This document shows positions 53,721 through 62,506 of a stretch of 64,000 nt of DNA, one piece after another (the stretch's first letter is position 1; each line of letters begins with the position of its first letter). The DNA lies in contig CADCLG010000014.1 in the NCBI GenBank assembly GCA_902802305.1, positions 1 through 64,000 of the forward strand, written 5' to 3'. Made by a program: the position numbers and the translations under genes. The notes beneath the pieces were generated by a model. That model did no database searches, was not told the DNA's origin, and was given only the letters and a program-made list of their open reading frames with translations. The stretch is from an uncultured Spirochaetaceae bacterium (lineage in GTDB: Bacteria; Spirochaetota; Spirochaetia; Treponematales; Treponemataceae).

Positions 53721-54743
53721 ATGAAAAAAACTTTATTAGGACTTTTACTAGGATTAACTATAATTTCAAGTTCAGCCTGTAGTCCAAAGGGGAATAATAT
53801 GGAAATTTTAAATGGAAAAGACGGATTGTATGCCGTTTTGGAAACAGAAAAAGGAACTATCACTTTAAATCTGTTCTACAAAGAAACACCGATGACAGTA
53901 ACTAACTTTGTCGGCCTGGCAGAAGGAACTTTGGATGCAGCAAAAGGAAAACCATTTTATAATGGATTAAAGTTCCACCGTGTAATTGCAGACTTTATGA
54001 TTCAGGGTGGAGATCCACAGGGTAATGGAACAGGTGGTCCTGGATATAAGTTCCCAGATGAGTTTGTAGATGGTCTTATTTTTGACAAACCTGGTAAACT
54101 TGCAATGGCTAACTCTGGTCCAGATACAAACGGAAGTCAGTTCTTTATTACACACGTTCCTACAGACTGGCTTAACTATAAACACACAATTTTTGGTGAA
54201 GTTGTAGATGCAGAAAGCCAGAAGGTTGTAGATGCAGTTGCTCAGAATGATACAATCAAATCTATTACAATTATTCGTCAGGGTGCAGATGCAAACAAGT
54301 TCAAGGCAACACAGAAGGATTTTGACAAGCTGATTGAAGCACAGAAAAAACTCAACGCAGAAAAAGAAGCTAAAAAAATGGAAGCAGTAATTAAAGACTG
54401 TACAAAAACTCCAAACGGCATTTATTATCAGATTCTTGAAAAAGGAAACGGTAAAAAAGTTGGAAAGGGCAAACAGGTTACTGTTGAATATAAGGGCTTC
54501 TTAGTTGATGGAACTTTGTTTGATGCTTCAAGCTATTTCCATCCACAGGGACACGAACCTTTAGAGTTCAAAACTGGTGCAGGCCAGATGATTCCTGGTT
54601 TTGATATGATGGTTGAAGAAATGGAATATGGTGAAGTTCGCCACATGGTTCTTCCTCCAGAATTGGCTTATGGAAAGCGCGGATATCCTGGAGTTATACC
54701 GGGAGATGCCTACATCTGCTTTGATGTAAAAGTAGTAAAATAA
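53721..54743 (+). CDS. Cyclophilin-FKBP fusion peptidyl-prolyl isomerase lipoprotein
   Basis: A 340-residue lipoprotein (lipobox SSSAC near residue 20). A cyclophilin domain (residues about 35-190) has FHRVIADFMIQGGDPQGNGTG and SQFFITH. A Lys-rich linker is followed by an FKBP domain (about 225-340) with VEYKGFLVDGTLFDAS, QMIPGFDMMVEEM, VLPPELAYGKRG and PGDAYICFDV. Each domain catalyses proline cis-trans isomerisation and would aid folding outside the cytoplasm. This dual immunophilin architecture has been reported in a few organisms, including treponemes. Confidence 0.9.
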   Translation: MKKTLLGLLLGLTIISSSACSPKGNNMEILNGKDGLYAVLETEKGTITLNLFYKETPMTVTNFVGLAEGTLDAAKGKPFYNGLKFHRVIADFMIQGGDPQGNGTGGPGYKFPDEFVDGLIFDKPGKLAMANSGPDTNGSQFFITHVPTDWLNYKHTIFGEVVDAESQKVVDAVAQNDTIKSITIIRQGADANKFKATQKDFDKLIEAQKKLNAEKEAKKMEAVIKDCTKTPNGIYYQILEKGNGKKVGKGKQVTVEYKGFLVDGTLFDASSYFHPQGHEPLEFKTGAGQMIPGFDMMVEEMEYGEVRHMVLPPELAYGKRGYPGVIPGDAYICFDVKVVK

Positions 54744-54747
54744 AAGC

Positions 54748-54767
54748 TTATAATTTTAAGCTTATAA
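54748..54767. terminator. Weak inverted repeat between convergent genes
   Basis: AAGCTT - ATAATTTT - AAGCTT between the PPIase and metF stop codons; T-rich DNA follows. Possible weak terminator. Confidence 0.4.
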
Positions 54768-54777
54768 TTTTATGTTT

Positions 54778-55674
54778 TTATGCGAGCGGCGGAACGTCAA
54801 AGAGCGATTTCGTCGCTTCGTAAATTTTACGGGCAACATGAGGGTTGTTCATCGTATAAAGATGAATGCCCTGAACCCCGTGAGTAACCAAATCAACAAT
54901 CTGATCAATTGCATAGGCAATTCCTGCATCTCTGATTGCTTCCGGATTATCCTGATAGCGATCCATCATATCAGTAAACTTCTTTGGCAAAACCGCATTT
55001 GTAATACTTACCATTCGTTCAATTGATTTTTTATTTGTTGCAGGCATAATTCCAGCTTCAATCGGAACATTTATACCCTTAATCTGACATCTTTCCTGGA
55101 ATCTGTAGAACTTTTCATTATCAAAAAATAATTGTGAAAGAAGATGACTTGCGCCAGAGTCTACTTTTTTCTTGAGATTATCAATATCATTGTAAACTGA
55201 ATCAGACTGTGGATGTAATTCTGGATAGCAGGCGCCAAAAATTTTAAAGGATTTTCCATCATCACGTTTGGAATCAAAATCTTTGATAAAGGAAATCAAA
55301 TCACTGGCATGAGGAAAATCGTTAATAGGTTCCTTTCCTTCAACTCTGTCACCTCGCAAAGCAAGAATATTATCAATTCCGGCATTTTTAAACTCGTTCA
55401 GACAGTAAAGAGCATCAGCCTTTGTCATGTTTATACTTGGCATGTGGATAACAGATTCAACCTTACATTCATCCTTAACCCGCTTAGCAATCGCCAGAGC
55501 GTTTTCACAATTTTCACTTCCACCTGCACCAAAAGTAACAGAAATAAAATCCGGACTCAAATCCTTAAGCTGATCGAGAGTATTAAAAATCGTATCAATC
55601 GGCATATTTTTTTTAGGCGGGAAAATCTCAAAAGAAAAAATTGTTTTTTTGCTAAGTTCGTTTTCGTTTATCAT
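54778..55674 (-). CDS. metF: Methylenetetrahydrofolate reductase
   Basis: A 298-residue flavoprotein reducing 5,10-methylene-THF to 5-methyl-THF for methionine synthesis. Motifs: FSFEIFPPKKNMPIDTI, SVTFGAGGS, NILALRGDR, and AGIMPATNKKSIERM. N-terminal start follows weak AGGAG-like sequence. Convergent with the PPIase lipoprotein gene. Confidence 0.95.
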   Translation of the reverse strand: MINENELSKKTIFSFEIFPPKKNMPIDTIFNTLDQLKDLSPDFISVTFGAGGSENCENALAIAKRVKDECKVESVIHMPSINMTKADALYCLNEFKNAGIDNILALRGDRVEGKEPINDFPHASDLISFIKDFDSKRDDGKSFKIFGACYPELHPQSDSVYNDIDNLKKKVDSGASHLLSQLFFDNEKFYRFQERCQIKGINVPIEAGIMPATNKKSIERMVSITNAVLPKKFTDMMDRYQDNPEAIRDAGIAYAIDQIVDLVTHGVQGIHLYTMNNPHVARKIYEATKSLFDVPPLA

Positions 55675-55710
55675 TTAAATCTCCATTTTTTAGATTCTTT
55701 ATCAGATTTA

Positions 55711-56367
55711 TCAGAGTGTATATTTTACTAAAAATCCAAAAGAATATCCAAAGGAATTATACTTAAAACTTGAATCAGATGCATCTGGAATGTAATTTCC
55801 TTTGTAAGCATAATAATAATCATCAATAAGATAATAAAGAGGTATATAAATTGCTGTAAACCTGAACATTAAAGAAAATTGCCTAAGCTGAAATCCAAGT
55901 GAAACAGGTAAATAGATTCCAAACTGATGGATTTTTTCTATAACTAGTCTTTGTTTTCCCGAAAGAGATAAAACTTGTTTGAAAAACTCGTTGGTTGAAT
56001 ATTTGTAAAAAAGGGCAGGCTGAGTTTGAATAAAAAAAGAATTAAAGGGAAAAGTAAAGCTGTAGCCTGAATAAAAGGAAAAACCTTTATTAAAATAAAA
56101 GTCATCGTAATTTTGACTGAAATAATATACATCGCGTTTAAAGTCTTTCTGAATAAAACGCACAGAAAAACCAATTCCAAAAAGAATCGGGATTTGAAAA
56201 GGTTGGCTTTCAATTATAACTGCCCCATCAGAAGCTAGGGTAAGCCGCTCGCTGGTAAAAAAAACGTTATTTATTTCTGTTCCAGCTGTAAAAGAAAGAG
56301 AAAAAGTATTAGAAGTTATAAAAATAAAAATGATGGCGAAAGCAGTTTTTTTTAAGATTCGAGCCAT
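55711..56367 (-). CDS. Secreted beta-rich protein of unknown function
   Basis: A 218-residue protein with a signal peptide (FIFITSNTFS before LSFTAG). The mature region has alternating aromatic strands (FYFNKGFSFYSGYSFTFPFNSF) and ends GYSFGFLVKYTL, consistent with an outer-membrane barrel. No family recognised. Confidence 0.7.
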   Translation of the reverse strand: MARILKKTAFAIIFIFITSNTFSLSFTAGTEINNVFFTSERLTLASDGAVIIESQPFQIPILFGIGFSVRFIQKDFKRDVYYFSQNYDDFYFNKGFSFYSGYSFTFPFNSFFIQTQPALFYKYSTNEFFKQVLSLSGKQRLVIEKIHQFGIYLPVSLGFQLRQFSLMFRFTAIYIPLYYLIDDYYYAYKGNYIPDASDSSFKYNSFGYSFGFLVKYTL

Positions 56368-56484
56368 GTTGTAAGTATAGGAAAAAGGGGAGCTTTATTC
56401 AATTCCAAATATTCTAATGATTCTAAAGATAAATACTAGCATTTTCCCAAATTAATAATGTAAAATATAAGTAAAGAGGTGTAT

Positions 56485-57042
56485 ATGAAAAAAAATTTTG
56501 GAAAACAGACATTTATGTATCCTATGCCGGTACTTATTATCACAACTTATGATGAAAATGGAAATCCTGATGCAATGAATGCAGCTTGGGGTGGAATCCA
56601 CGATACAAATCAGATTGGAATCTGTCTTGATAAAAGTCATAAGACTACAAAAAATATAGCTGCTCGTAAAGCATTTGCTGTAAGTATGGCAACTGCTGAT
56701 TTTGTCAAAGAATGTGATTATGTTGGAATTGTAAGTGGGAATAAAGAGCCAGATAAAATAAAAAAGGCAGGTTTGACAGTTTCAAAATCTGAGTTTGTAG
56801 ATGCACCTGTAATTAATGAACTTCCTATGGTTCTTGAATGTGAACTTGCCCAGATGAGCGAAGACAGTGATTATATCGTTGGAAATATTATCAATGTGTC
56901 TGCTGATGAGGCAATTCTTACTGATGGAAAAATCGATGCTGCAAAATTAAAGCCAATTTGTTATGATCCAGTTTCTCATAATTATAATGTTCTGGGTGAA
57001 ATTGTTGGTAAGGCTTTTTCTGATGGTAAGGCAATAAAATAA
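56485..57042 (+). CDS. Flavin reductase-like (FMN-binding split barrel) protein
   Basis: A 185-residue protein. It matches the flavin-reductase-like FMN-binding family: QTFMYPMPVLIITTYDENGNPDAMNAAWGGI, FAVSMATADFVKECDYVGIVSG, and the end KPICYDPVSHNYNVLGEIVG. It probably binds FMN and reduces flavin. Start ATG 56485 follows AGAGG with two codons after a possible GTG. Followed by a Nudix gene after 14 bases. Confidence 0.82.
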   Translation: MKKNFGKQTFMYPMPVLIITTYDENGNPDAMNAAWGGIHDTNQIGICLDKSHKTTKNIAARKAFAVSMATADFVKECDYVGIVSGNKEPDKIKKAGLTVSKSEFVDAPVINELPMVLECELAQMSEDSDYIVGNIINVSADEAILTDGKIDAAKLKPICYDPVSHNYNVLGEIVGKAFSDGKAIK

Positions 57043-57056
57043 AAACTGAAGATAAA

Positions 57057-57608
57057 ATGGAAAACAATAAAAAAGATAATGCTCAGGAAGTAGGGGAAAT
57101 CGGAGAAATCCGCGTAGGTTATCCCGATGCCTGTTTTATGGTTGGAGATAATTGGTTCCGCTACAGAACTGGCGCAATCATTATAGAGGATAATTCCTTC
57201 CTTGTTATAAAAAGCGAAACTTCAAAATATTATTACACTGTTGGTGGCGGCGTTCACATGAATGAAAAGTCAGAGGAATGTATTGTTCGTGAGGTACGAG
57301 AAGAAACTGGTGTTGATTATCAAGTTGATCGTCTTGCTGTAATTTGTGAAAACTTTTTTAAGGAAAAATCGCTTGGTTATGATCCGCTTCACTGCCATGT
57401 TATAGAATTTTATTATCTGATGAAAAGTCGTGGTAAAAAGGATGCAAAGTGTTCAAGCATCGGTTGGGATAATGCAAAAGAATCTGTTCACTGGATTCCG
57501 CTGGATAAGCTTGCCGAAACTGATGTAAAACCCGAATTTCTTTGCTACAGAATGAAAGAAATTTTAGAAAATAAAGGCGTACTTCACATTGTGAATGATG
57601 AAAGATAA
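57057..57608 (+). CDS. Nudix hydrolase
   Basis: A 183-residue hydrolase with Nudix box GGGVHMNEKSEECIVREVREETGVD (G x5 E x7 REVREETG). It should hydrolyse a nucleoside diphosphate linked to another moiety. Substrate unknown. It may be co-transcribed with the flavin-reductase gene. Its stop is one base from the convergent HAD-SGNH gene. Confidence 0.9.
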   Translation: MENNKKDNAQEVGEIGEIRVGYPDACFMVGDNWFRYRTGAIIIEDNSFLVIKSETSKYYYTVGGGVHMNEKSEECIVREVREETGVDYQVDRLAVICENFFKEKSLGYDPLHCHVIEFYYLMKSRGKKDAKCSSIGWDNAKESVHWIPLDKLAETDVKPEFLCYRMKEILENKGVLHIVNDER

Positions 57609-57609
57609 A

Positions 57610-59259
57610 TCAAAAATTAATCTTTTTAATAGCTTCAACAAGATTTCTTCCGTAAAGTTCACAGCCAAGAGCATTTGGATGGAGATTATCTAAATAATAT
57701 TCTGAGCGATGTGGAACTAAAGAAAAGCCGTCAATTATTTTTACATTAGGATAAGTACAGGCAATTTTTTTAATACCATCGCAAAAGCTTTTTAAAACAT
57801 GAATATCATCTGGAAAATCTCCACGCCAGATTGGAGTTATACAGAGTATAGGAATTGTTTTTCCATAAAGGCCAATTAAAGTTTCGTAATATTCTTCGAT
57901 ATCTTCCATTCTTGGGCAGTTGAACTGGTTGGTACCAAGAGCAACAATTATTTTATCAGGATTGTAGCCAGGCATTTTGAGAAGAGATTTTTTGTCGTAA
58001 ACATAACCACCAATTCCCTGATTGATAATATCATAATTCAAAAGTCGGTTTGCAACACTGACATAGGTAGAGGCAGAACGAAGGGGACCATATCCCTGAG
58101 TGATTGAATCTCCCAGCCAGAGAACTTTTTCTTTTTTTTCTGCTGGAGTAAAGGTATTATTGATTACGAAATTACGAATTAGAACAGTCGCATCTGCAGG
58201 AAGATAGATGATTACATCCTTTTTGCCGGCAGGAAGCTCCCAAACGAGTTTTCCCTGGTCTGTAAGGTCTTTTACGTAGCGGATATCTGTAATTTGGCCA
58301 TCAATTGCCATTTCAAAGGAATCTTCTGAACCTTTCCACAAAAACTTGTATTCAAAAGAAATGAAAGTAGCTTCTGTCTGTAATTCTAAAGTTTTAGCAG
58401 TGGAAGCCATACAGCGGTCATACCAGAAATCAGAGGCAGTTTTAAAATATTCCATCTGTTCTTTTGAATATTGGAAAGCCTGCAGCCAGCCATCTTCCAG
58501 CTCTTCGAAAAAATAAGCGCCGTAATAAATGCTTTGTAATTCTTTATTTGTTAAAGTTCTCATTGTAGGTTTATTTTGAAAATTATCAATATATCTTAAT
58601 ACAGCCATTTGTTGCTTGACCTGAGGAAAATCATCAAGCAGGGGGCAAGGAATATGAGGTTCAAAGGCAAGATGATGAAACCATGTACATTGCAGGGCAT
58701 TCATTCCAATTTCGCGGGCAGCATAAAGCTCTCGGGAACCACCGTCACCAATGTAAAGACATTCTTCTGGGCGGACATTCAAAAGTTCAATCATTTTGTT
58801 ATAAAGAGCTTGGTCAGGTTTAGACAGCCCCTGCTCGTAAGAAATAAGTGCAATGTCAAAAAGAGGATAAAGGGGACTGGAACGAATAAGAGCTCGTTCG
58901 TCCGAAAAAGTATTTGTAATGAGACCGGTTTTTATTCCCTTCTGATGCAAGGTTTTTAACAGCAAAATAGATTCTTCAGGAATTGCAGAAAAAGTGTCTT
59001 CCAAAGATTCCAGTCGTTTCTTACAGATAAAATCAACATTATCTTCCGAATAAATGCCGAGTTTTTTTAATGCAATAGAAACGCCTTCTTCCATTGTCAG
59101 TCTTCCAAGAGTACGGTCTTTTTCTGTAGCATGCCATTCTCTTCTAAAATCTTCCAGAGGGATACCAAGGTCTTGTGCAATATCTTCACTAAAATAAGTT
59201 TTTCCCGTAAAGAGGGTGACCAAAGTTTCAAACATGTCAAAAATAACGGCTTTTATCAT
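57610..59259 (-). CDS. HAD-hydrolase / SGNH-hydrolase fusion
   Basis: A 549-residue two-enzyme protein. The first 215 residues are a HAD-type phosphatase: AVIFDMFETL, GLITNTF, KPDQALYNKM and IGDGGSREL. The middle (about 225-375) is beta-rich and seems to be an accessory domain. The C-terminal SGNH esterase domain starts VLWLGDSITQGYG (Ser nucleophile) and has GTNQF and LDNLHPNALG with the catalytic Asp/His. Start ATG 59259 follows GAGGA. HAD+SGNH is an unusual fusion; the two activities may act on one sugar or lipid intermediate. Confidence 0.82.
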   Translation of the reverse strand: MIKAVIFDMFETLVTLFTGKTYFSEDIAQDLGIPLEDFRREWHATEKDRTLGRLTMEEGVSIALKKLGIYSEDNVDFICKKRLESLEDTFSAIPEESILLLKTLHQKGIKTGLITNTFSDERALIRSSPLYPLFDIALISYEQGLSKPDQALYNKMIELLNVRPEECLYIGDGGSRELYAAREIGMNALQCTWFHHLAFEPHIPCPLLDDFPQVKQQMAVLRYIDNFQNKPTMRTLTNKELQSIYYGAYFFEELEDGWLQAFQYSKEQMEYFKTASDFWYDRCMASTAKTLELQTEATFISFEYKFLWKGSEDSFEMAIDGQITDIRYVKDLTDQGKLVWELPAGKKDVIIYLPADATVLIRNFVINNTFTPAEKKEKVLWLGDSITQGYGPLRSASTYVSVANRLLNYDIINQGIGGYVYDKKSLLKMPGYNPDKIIVALGTNQFNCPRMEDIEEYYETLIGLYGKTIPILCITPIWRGDFPDDIHVLKSFCDGIKKIACTYPNVKIIDGFSLVPHRSEYYLDNLHPNALGCELYGRNLVEAIKKINF

Positions 59260-59369
59260 TTTTATATCCTCATTAAGTTTTAATGTGAACTGTCTAGAAG
59301 CATTATACAAAAAATACATAAAAAAAATTCAAAAATAATAAAAATATTAGAAAATTTTGAAAATTTTTC

Positions 59370-59400
59370 TTGACCTTCCACTTGGTGGAAGCCTTAAAAT
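59370..59400 (+). promoter_or_regulatory. MerR-type promoter: 19-base spacer with dyad
   Basis: TTGACC (59370-59375) and TAAAAT (59395-59400) are separated by 19 bases, with CTTCCAC-TTG-GTGGAAG (59375-59391) between. This long spacer with dyad is the hallmark of promoters activated by DNA twisting by MerR proteins. The predicted start site falls near the ATG at 59407. Confidence 0.85.
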
Positions 59401-59406
59401 AAAATT

Positions 59407-60051
59407 ATGAAGATTTATCAGGTCGAAGAATTAGTTGGCATTAGTAAAAAAAATATACGCTTTTATGAAGACCAGGGACTTTTAAATCCCAGCCGTAATC
59501 CTCAGAATGATTACCGGGAATATTCTCTTAAAGATGTAAAGACTCTGGAAAAGATAAAATTGCTTCGTAAGCTTTCTGTTCCGATAGAAGAAATCAGGCT
59601 TTTGCAAAAGGGGAGTATGACTTTTTCCAGTTGTATGACACAGCAAATTGAGCGGATTGAAAAGGAAGAACAGAATATTCAGGTTATTAAGGAACTTTGT
59701 GTCAGGCTTCGTGATGAGCAGGGGGATATGAATAGTCTTGATGCCCAAGTATATCTTAGTCAGATGGAGAAAATGGAAATGGAAGGAACCAAGTTTGTTG
59801 ATATACAAAAAGAAGACATAAACAGGAAAAAGAAGGGTGGAGCTGTGATTGGTGCTGTCAGCTTTTGTTTTCTTATGCTGATGGCTTTAGGGGGCTTGGT
59901 TTATGCGGTGGTGACAAAGAGTGCACCTATTTTTCCTATGTTGATTCCAATTGTAATTATTTTTGGTCTGGTAATTGGTACAGTCTTTATGCTCATTCAA
60001 AGAATTAAAGAAATAAATAATGGCGAAGAATATGAAGCCAGAAAATATTAG
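59407..60051 (+). CDS. MerR-family regulator with C-terminal membrane helices
   Basis: A 214-residue regulator. The N-terminal MerR domain reads KIYQVEELVGISKKNIRFYEDQGLLNPSRNPQNDYREYS and is followed by a coiled coil near 85-110. The C-terminal part has two hydrophobic helices (AVIGAVSFCFLMLMALGGLVYAVV and PMLIPIVIIFGLVIGTVFML), so it is likely membrane-tethered. It has an autoregulatory MerR-type promoter and no Shine-Dalgarno. YbjQ-like gene follows in the same unit. Confidence 0.88.
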   Translation: MKIYQVEELVGISKKNIRFYEDQGLLNPSRNPQNDYREYSLKDVKTLEKIKLLRKLSVPIEEIRLLQKGSMTFSSCMTQQIERIEKEEQNIQVIKELCVRLRDEQGDMNSLDAQVYLSQMEKMEMEGTKFVDIQKEDINRKKKGGAVIGAVSFCFLMLMALGGLVYAVVTKSAPIFPMLIPIVIIFGLVIGTVFMLIQRIKEINNGEEYEARKY

Positions 60052-60061
60052 GAGGTATGAT

Positions 60062-60376
60062 ATGTTACTCGTAAGTATTGATTCAATTCCAGGAAAAAAC
60101 TTTGAAGTTCTGGGAATGGTGAAGGGAACAATTGTTCAATCAAAAAACTTTGGCCGTGATTTTATGGCCTCGCTTAAAACTCTGGTTGGTGGTGAAATTG
60201 CCGGTTACACAGAAATGTTAAACGAAGCCCGTCAAATTGCTACTAAGCGCATGGTTGATGAAGCAACAGCTCTTGGCGCAGATGCAGTTGTAGGTGTTCG
60301 TTACGGTTCTTCTGCTGTTATGCAGGGAGCAGCAGAAGTTGTTGCTTATGGAACTGCGGTGAAGTTTACCAATTAG
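60062..60376 (+). CDS. YbjQ/UPF0145 family protein
   Basis: A 104-residue homologue of YbjQ (UPF0145), which forms ring oligomers: IVQSKNFGRDFMASLKTLVGGEIAGYTEMLNEAR and GADAVVGVRYGSS. ATG 60062 follows AGGAGG, which overlaps the merR stop, so translation is coupled. Role unknown; heavy-metal binding has been suggested. Confidence 0.9.
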   Translation: MLLVSIDSIPGKNFEVLGMVKGTIVQSKNFGRDFMASLKTLVGGEIAGYTEMLNEARQIATKRMVDEATALGADAVVGVRYGSSAVMQGAAEVVAYGTAVKFTN

Positions 60377-60393
60377 AAATAATTGAAAAATAA

Positions 60394-60816
60394 TTACTGT
60401 CTTTCTTTAAGCTTTTTGTTCATTTCTTTTGCTGAGTCAGAATCAATCTTATAAGAAAACACCATAACCGTGACGTAAACAAAAATGATTATGAGTTCAA
60501 AGCTTAATACTGCGACAGGCTTTTTAAAATTGAACCAATGAAGGAGAAAGCCTGTTGCAAGAGTGACAGCATTAATAATTACAGCATAAACAATCTGCAA
60601 AAGTATCATGATTCCCTTTGAATAAACCTTATCACTCAGCATAGGTAGATAACAGACTGCACAAATCAAACCTATGAACATAATAGCCCAGACATCAATT
60701 ACAGTAAAAGTGACCCCTAATCCAACAAAAAGAGCCTCATACACACTTGCAAATAGGAAAATCGTTGTAACAACGCGAGTGAAAATATTTATCAAAATAT
60801 TAATTTTTTCTTTCAT
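60394..60816 (-). CDS. DUF3021 membrane protein
   Basis: A 140-residue protein with four hydrophobic helices, matching DUF3021, usually encoded beside a LytTR regulator. It is the last gene of a leftward three-gene unit (amidase - LytTR - DUF3021). Function unknown, but it commonly antagonises or accompanies the regulator. Confidence 0.82.
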   Translation of the reverse strand: MKEKINILINIFTRVVTTIFLFASVYEALFVGLGVTFTVIDVWAIMFIGLICAVCYLPMLSDKVYSKGIMILLQIVYAVIINAVTLATGFLLHWFNFKKPVAVLSFELIIIFVYVTVMVFSYKIDSDSAKEMNKKLKERQ

Positions 60817-60861
60817 ATCATTTCTCCTGGATGGCCAGGGCCAGCTTCTAAAGTTTAATTT

Positions 60862-61299
60862 CTATAATCCAAGCTTCTTTTTTAATTCTGGAACATAATT
60901 CCGCGAGATAATCACCTTATAGCCGTTTTTTAAAGTAGCTTCAAAGCGGCCGCCAAAAGCAGGAGACAGGCTTTCTACTTTATTCAGGTTCATAATCACA
61001 GCTTTATTTACCCTTAAAAAATCCTGAGGCAAATAATCTTCCTCCAGTTGATATAATTTAAGCTTTGTTTCAAGGGCCTGGTCCAGAGTGTAGGCAAAAA
61101 CCTTGTCATCAACAGATTCAAAATACAGAATATCAGAAAGTTCCGTAAAGATGATTTTAGAATCCTTTTGAAAGTTTATTTTTTGCCTGCGGTTTTTAAT
61201 TCTTTCAATCAGAAGACGCAAATCGTCATCAAGGCTGTCACACTTAATAATAATTTCGTCTTCTTCATCAGGAAGCTTGTCCAAAATAGAAATCTTCAT
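60862..61299 (-). CDS. LytTR-domain DNA-binding regulator
   Basis: A 145-residue regulator whose C-terminal 100 residues match the LytTR domain: IFTELSDILYFESVDDKVFAYT...FLRVNKAVIMNLNKVES, followed by GYKVIISRNYVPELKKKL. No receiver domain is present. Starts 3 bases after the stop of the amidase, so translation is coupled. Probably autoregulates from the direct repeats at 62452-62482. Confidence 0.9.
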   Translation of the reverse strand: MKISILDKLPDEEDEIIIKCDSLDDDLRLLIERIKNRRQKINFQKDSKIIFTELSDILYFESVDDKVFAYTLDQALETKLKLYQLEEDYLPQDFLRVNKAVIMNLNKVESLSPAFGGRFEATLKNGYKVIISRNYVPELKKKLGL

Positions 61300-61302
61300 A
61301 TT

Positions 61303-62385
61303 TTAGAATTCTATCACATAAGGCTTTGTATAGTCACCCCTAAAATAATAGCTTACCTTACGTTTTTCAGGCTCAAAGACAATGCTCCAGGCAGTTATTG
61401 TGTTATTTAGCTTATCAGCGGCATAATTATTAGCACTTACACTTTCCAGAGTTTTAGCAATATCAGCTGTACCCATTTTCCAGCCGCATTTTTCCCCTGC
61501 AGCTAAAAGCTTTGCAAAGCGTTCCCGTGAGTTTTCTCTGTGTGGATCTGAGCCGTTATCCTTTTTTGGACTGTCAGCAGTGTAGTGATTTGTAAGAACA
61601 GGACATTCTGTTACGTACATCTGATTATTTACATATTCCACAACAACTGATTTTCCTGAAGAATCAGCAATTGCAAAATGATGAGCGCTGTCTATTACAG
61701 AATACATATCGTTTTCCTCTAAAAGACTGATTGCTTCATCCACGCTTGCAGCCTTATCCAAAATCAAACGGATTGCAACTGTAGTTGTTACATCTGGCTT
61801 ACTTGTATCCTGAGCTGTTTTTTCATCATCACCTGCCATAAGGTCTGCAATATAAAGCCCCTTTTCGTTAATTCCATCAAGTGGAACATAAATTGAAGCT
61901 AAAGCAATCATATCGTTTGGAAACTTATAGGCAGGCTGCCAGTCGCGCTTTAATCCTAAGAACTCCAGACAGCTTGTTGAAATTGATTCGTAACCGTCAT
62001 CTGGTTTTGTATGAATGATTATAATTGAACAATCATTCCAGTCGTAATTACGACCGTAAATCTGTCCGCCATCAACATTTTCTGCTGCAATGGAGCTGCA
62101 TCCAAAATCAGGAGAGGTGATTTTTACAGAAATGTCTTTGTCAGCTCCAAGACCGCTCCATTTTCCTCTTTTAAGACATTTTTCAATGAAATCAGACATT
62201 TCATCATTTGTTTTTCCACCACCATCAGCTATGTATTCATCGAGCATGTAGTTGCCTGAATATTCAATATAAAAAACTCCGTCCGTTACTTTTCTAAGAC
62301 TTTTTAAAGATGCCATTTCCGACTTAAATGAACAGCTGGAAAGTAAGAGCATTCCTACTAAAATTATAAAAAGATTTTTTTTCAT
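61303..62385 (-). CDS. Linear-amide C-N hydrolase (choloylglycine hydrolase-like) lipoprotein
   Basis: A 360-residue envelope protein; lipobox LLLSSC, start ATG 62385 after AAGGAGG. It resembles Ntn hydrolases of the choloylglycine/linear amide family: PDFGCSSIAAENVDGGQIYGRNYDW has the likely nucleophile Cys, followed by Arg/Asn/Asp (GRNYDW), and later LVEEN- and NHYTAD-like elements. It might cleave an N-acyl or conjugated amide. Not necessarily a bile-salt hydrolase. First gene of the LytTR unit. Confidence 0.8.
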   Translation of the reverse strand: MKKNLFIILVGMLLLSSCSFKSEMASLKSLRKVTDGVFYIEYSGNYMLDEYIADGGGKTNDEMSDFIEKCLKRGKWSGLGADKDISVKITSPDFGCSSIAAENVDGGQIYGRNYDWNDCSIIIIHTKPDDGYESISTSCLEFLGLKRDWQPAYKFPNDMIALASIYVPLDGINEKGLYIADLMAGDDEKTAQDTSKPDVTTTVAIRLILDKAASVDEAISLLEENDMYSVIDSAHHFAIADSSGKSVVVEYVNNQMYVTECPVLTNHYTADSPKKDNGSDPHRENSRERFAKLLAAGEKCGWKMGTADIAKTLESVSANNYAADKLNNTITAWSIVFEPEKRKVSYYFRGDYTKPYVIEF

Positions 62386-62412
62386 ACAATCCTCCTTGTG
62401 ATTTATACGAGG

Positions 62413-62441
62413 ATTGTATAAGAGGAAGTTTTTATGAACAA
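62413..62441 (-). promoter_or_regulatory. Promoter of the amidase-LytTR-DUF3021 unit
   Basis: On the minus strand TTGTTC (62441-62436), 17 bases, TACAAT (62418-62413). The leader to ATG 62385 is about 20 bases. Confidence 0.75.
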
Positions 62442-62451
62442 TATAGTTTTT

Positions 62452-62482
62452 GGTAAGATGCGTTTTAAGCAGGGTAAGATGC
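62452..62482 (-). promoter_or_regulatory. Candidate LytTR operator
   Basis: GGTAAGATGC at 62452-62461 and again at 62473-62482, exactly 21 bases apart, just upstream of the -35. Two direct repeats at this spacing are the usual form for LytTR-domain regulators. Confidence 0.8.
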
Positions 62483-62506
62483 AATAATTACAAAGTCCGC
62501 CCGTTT

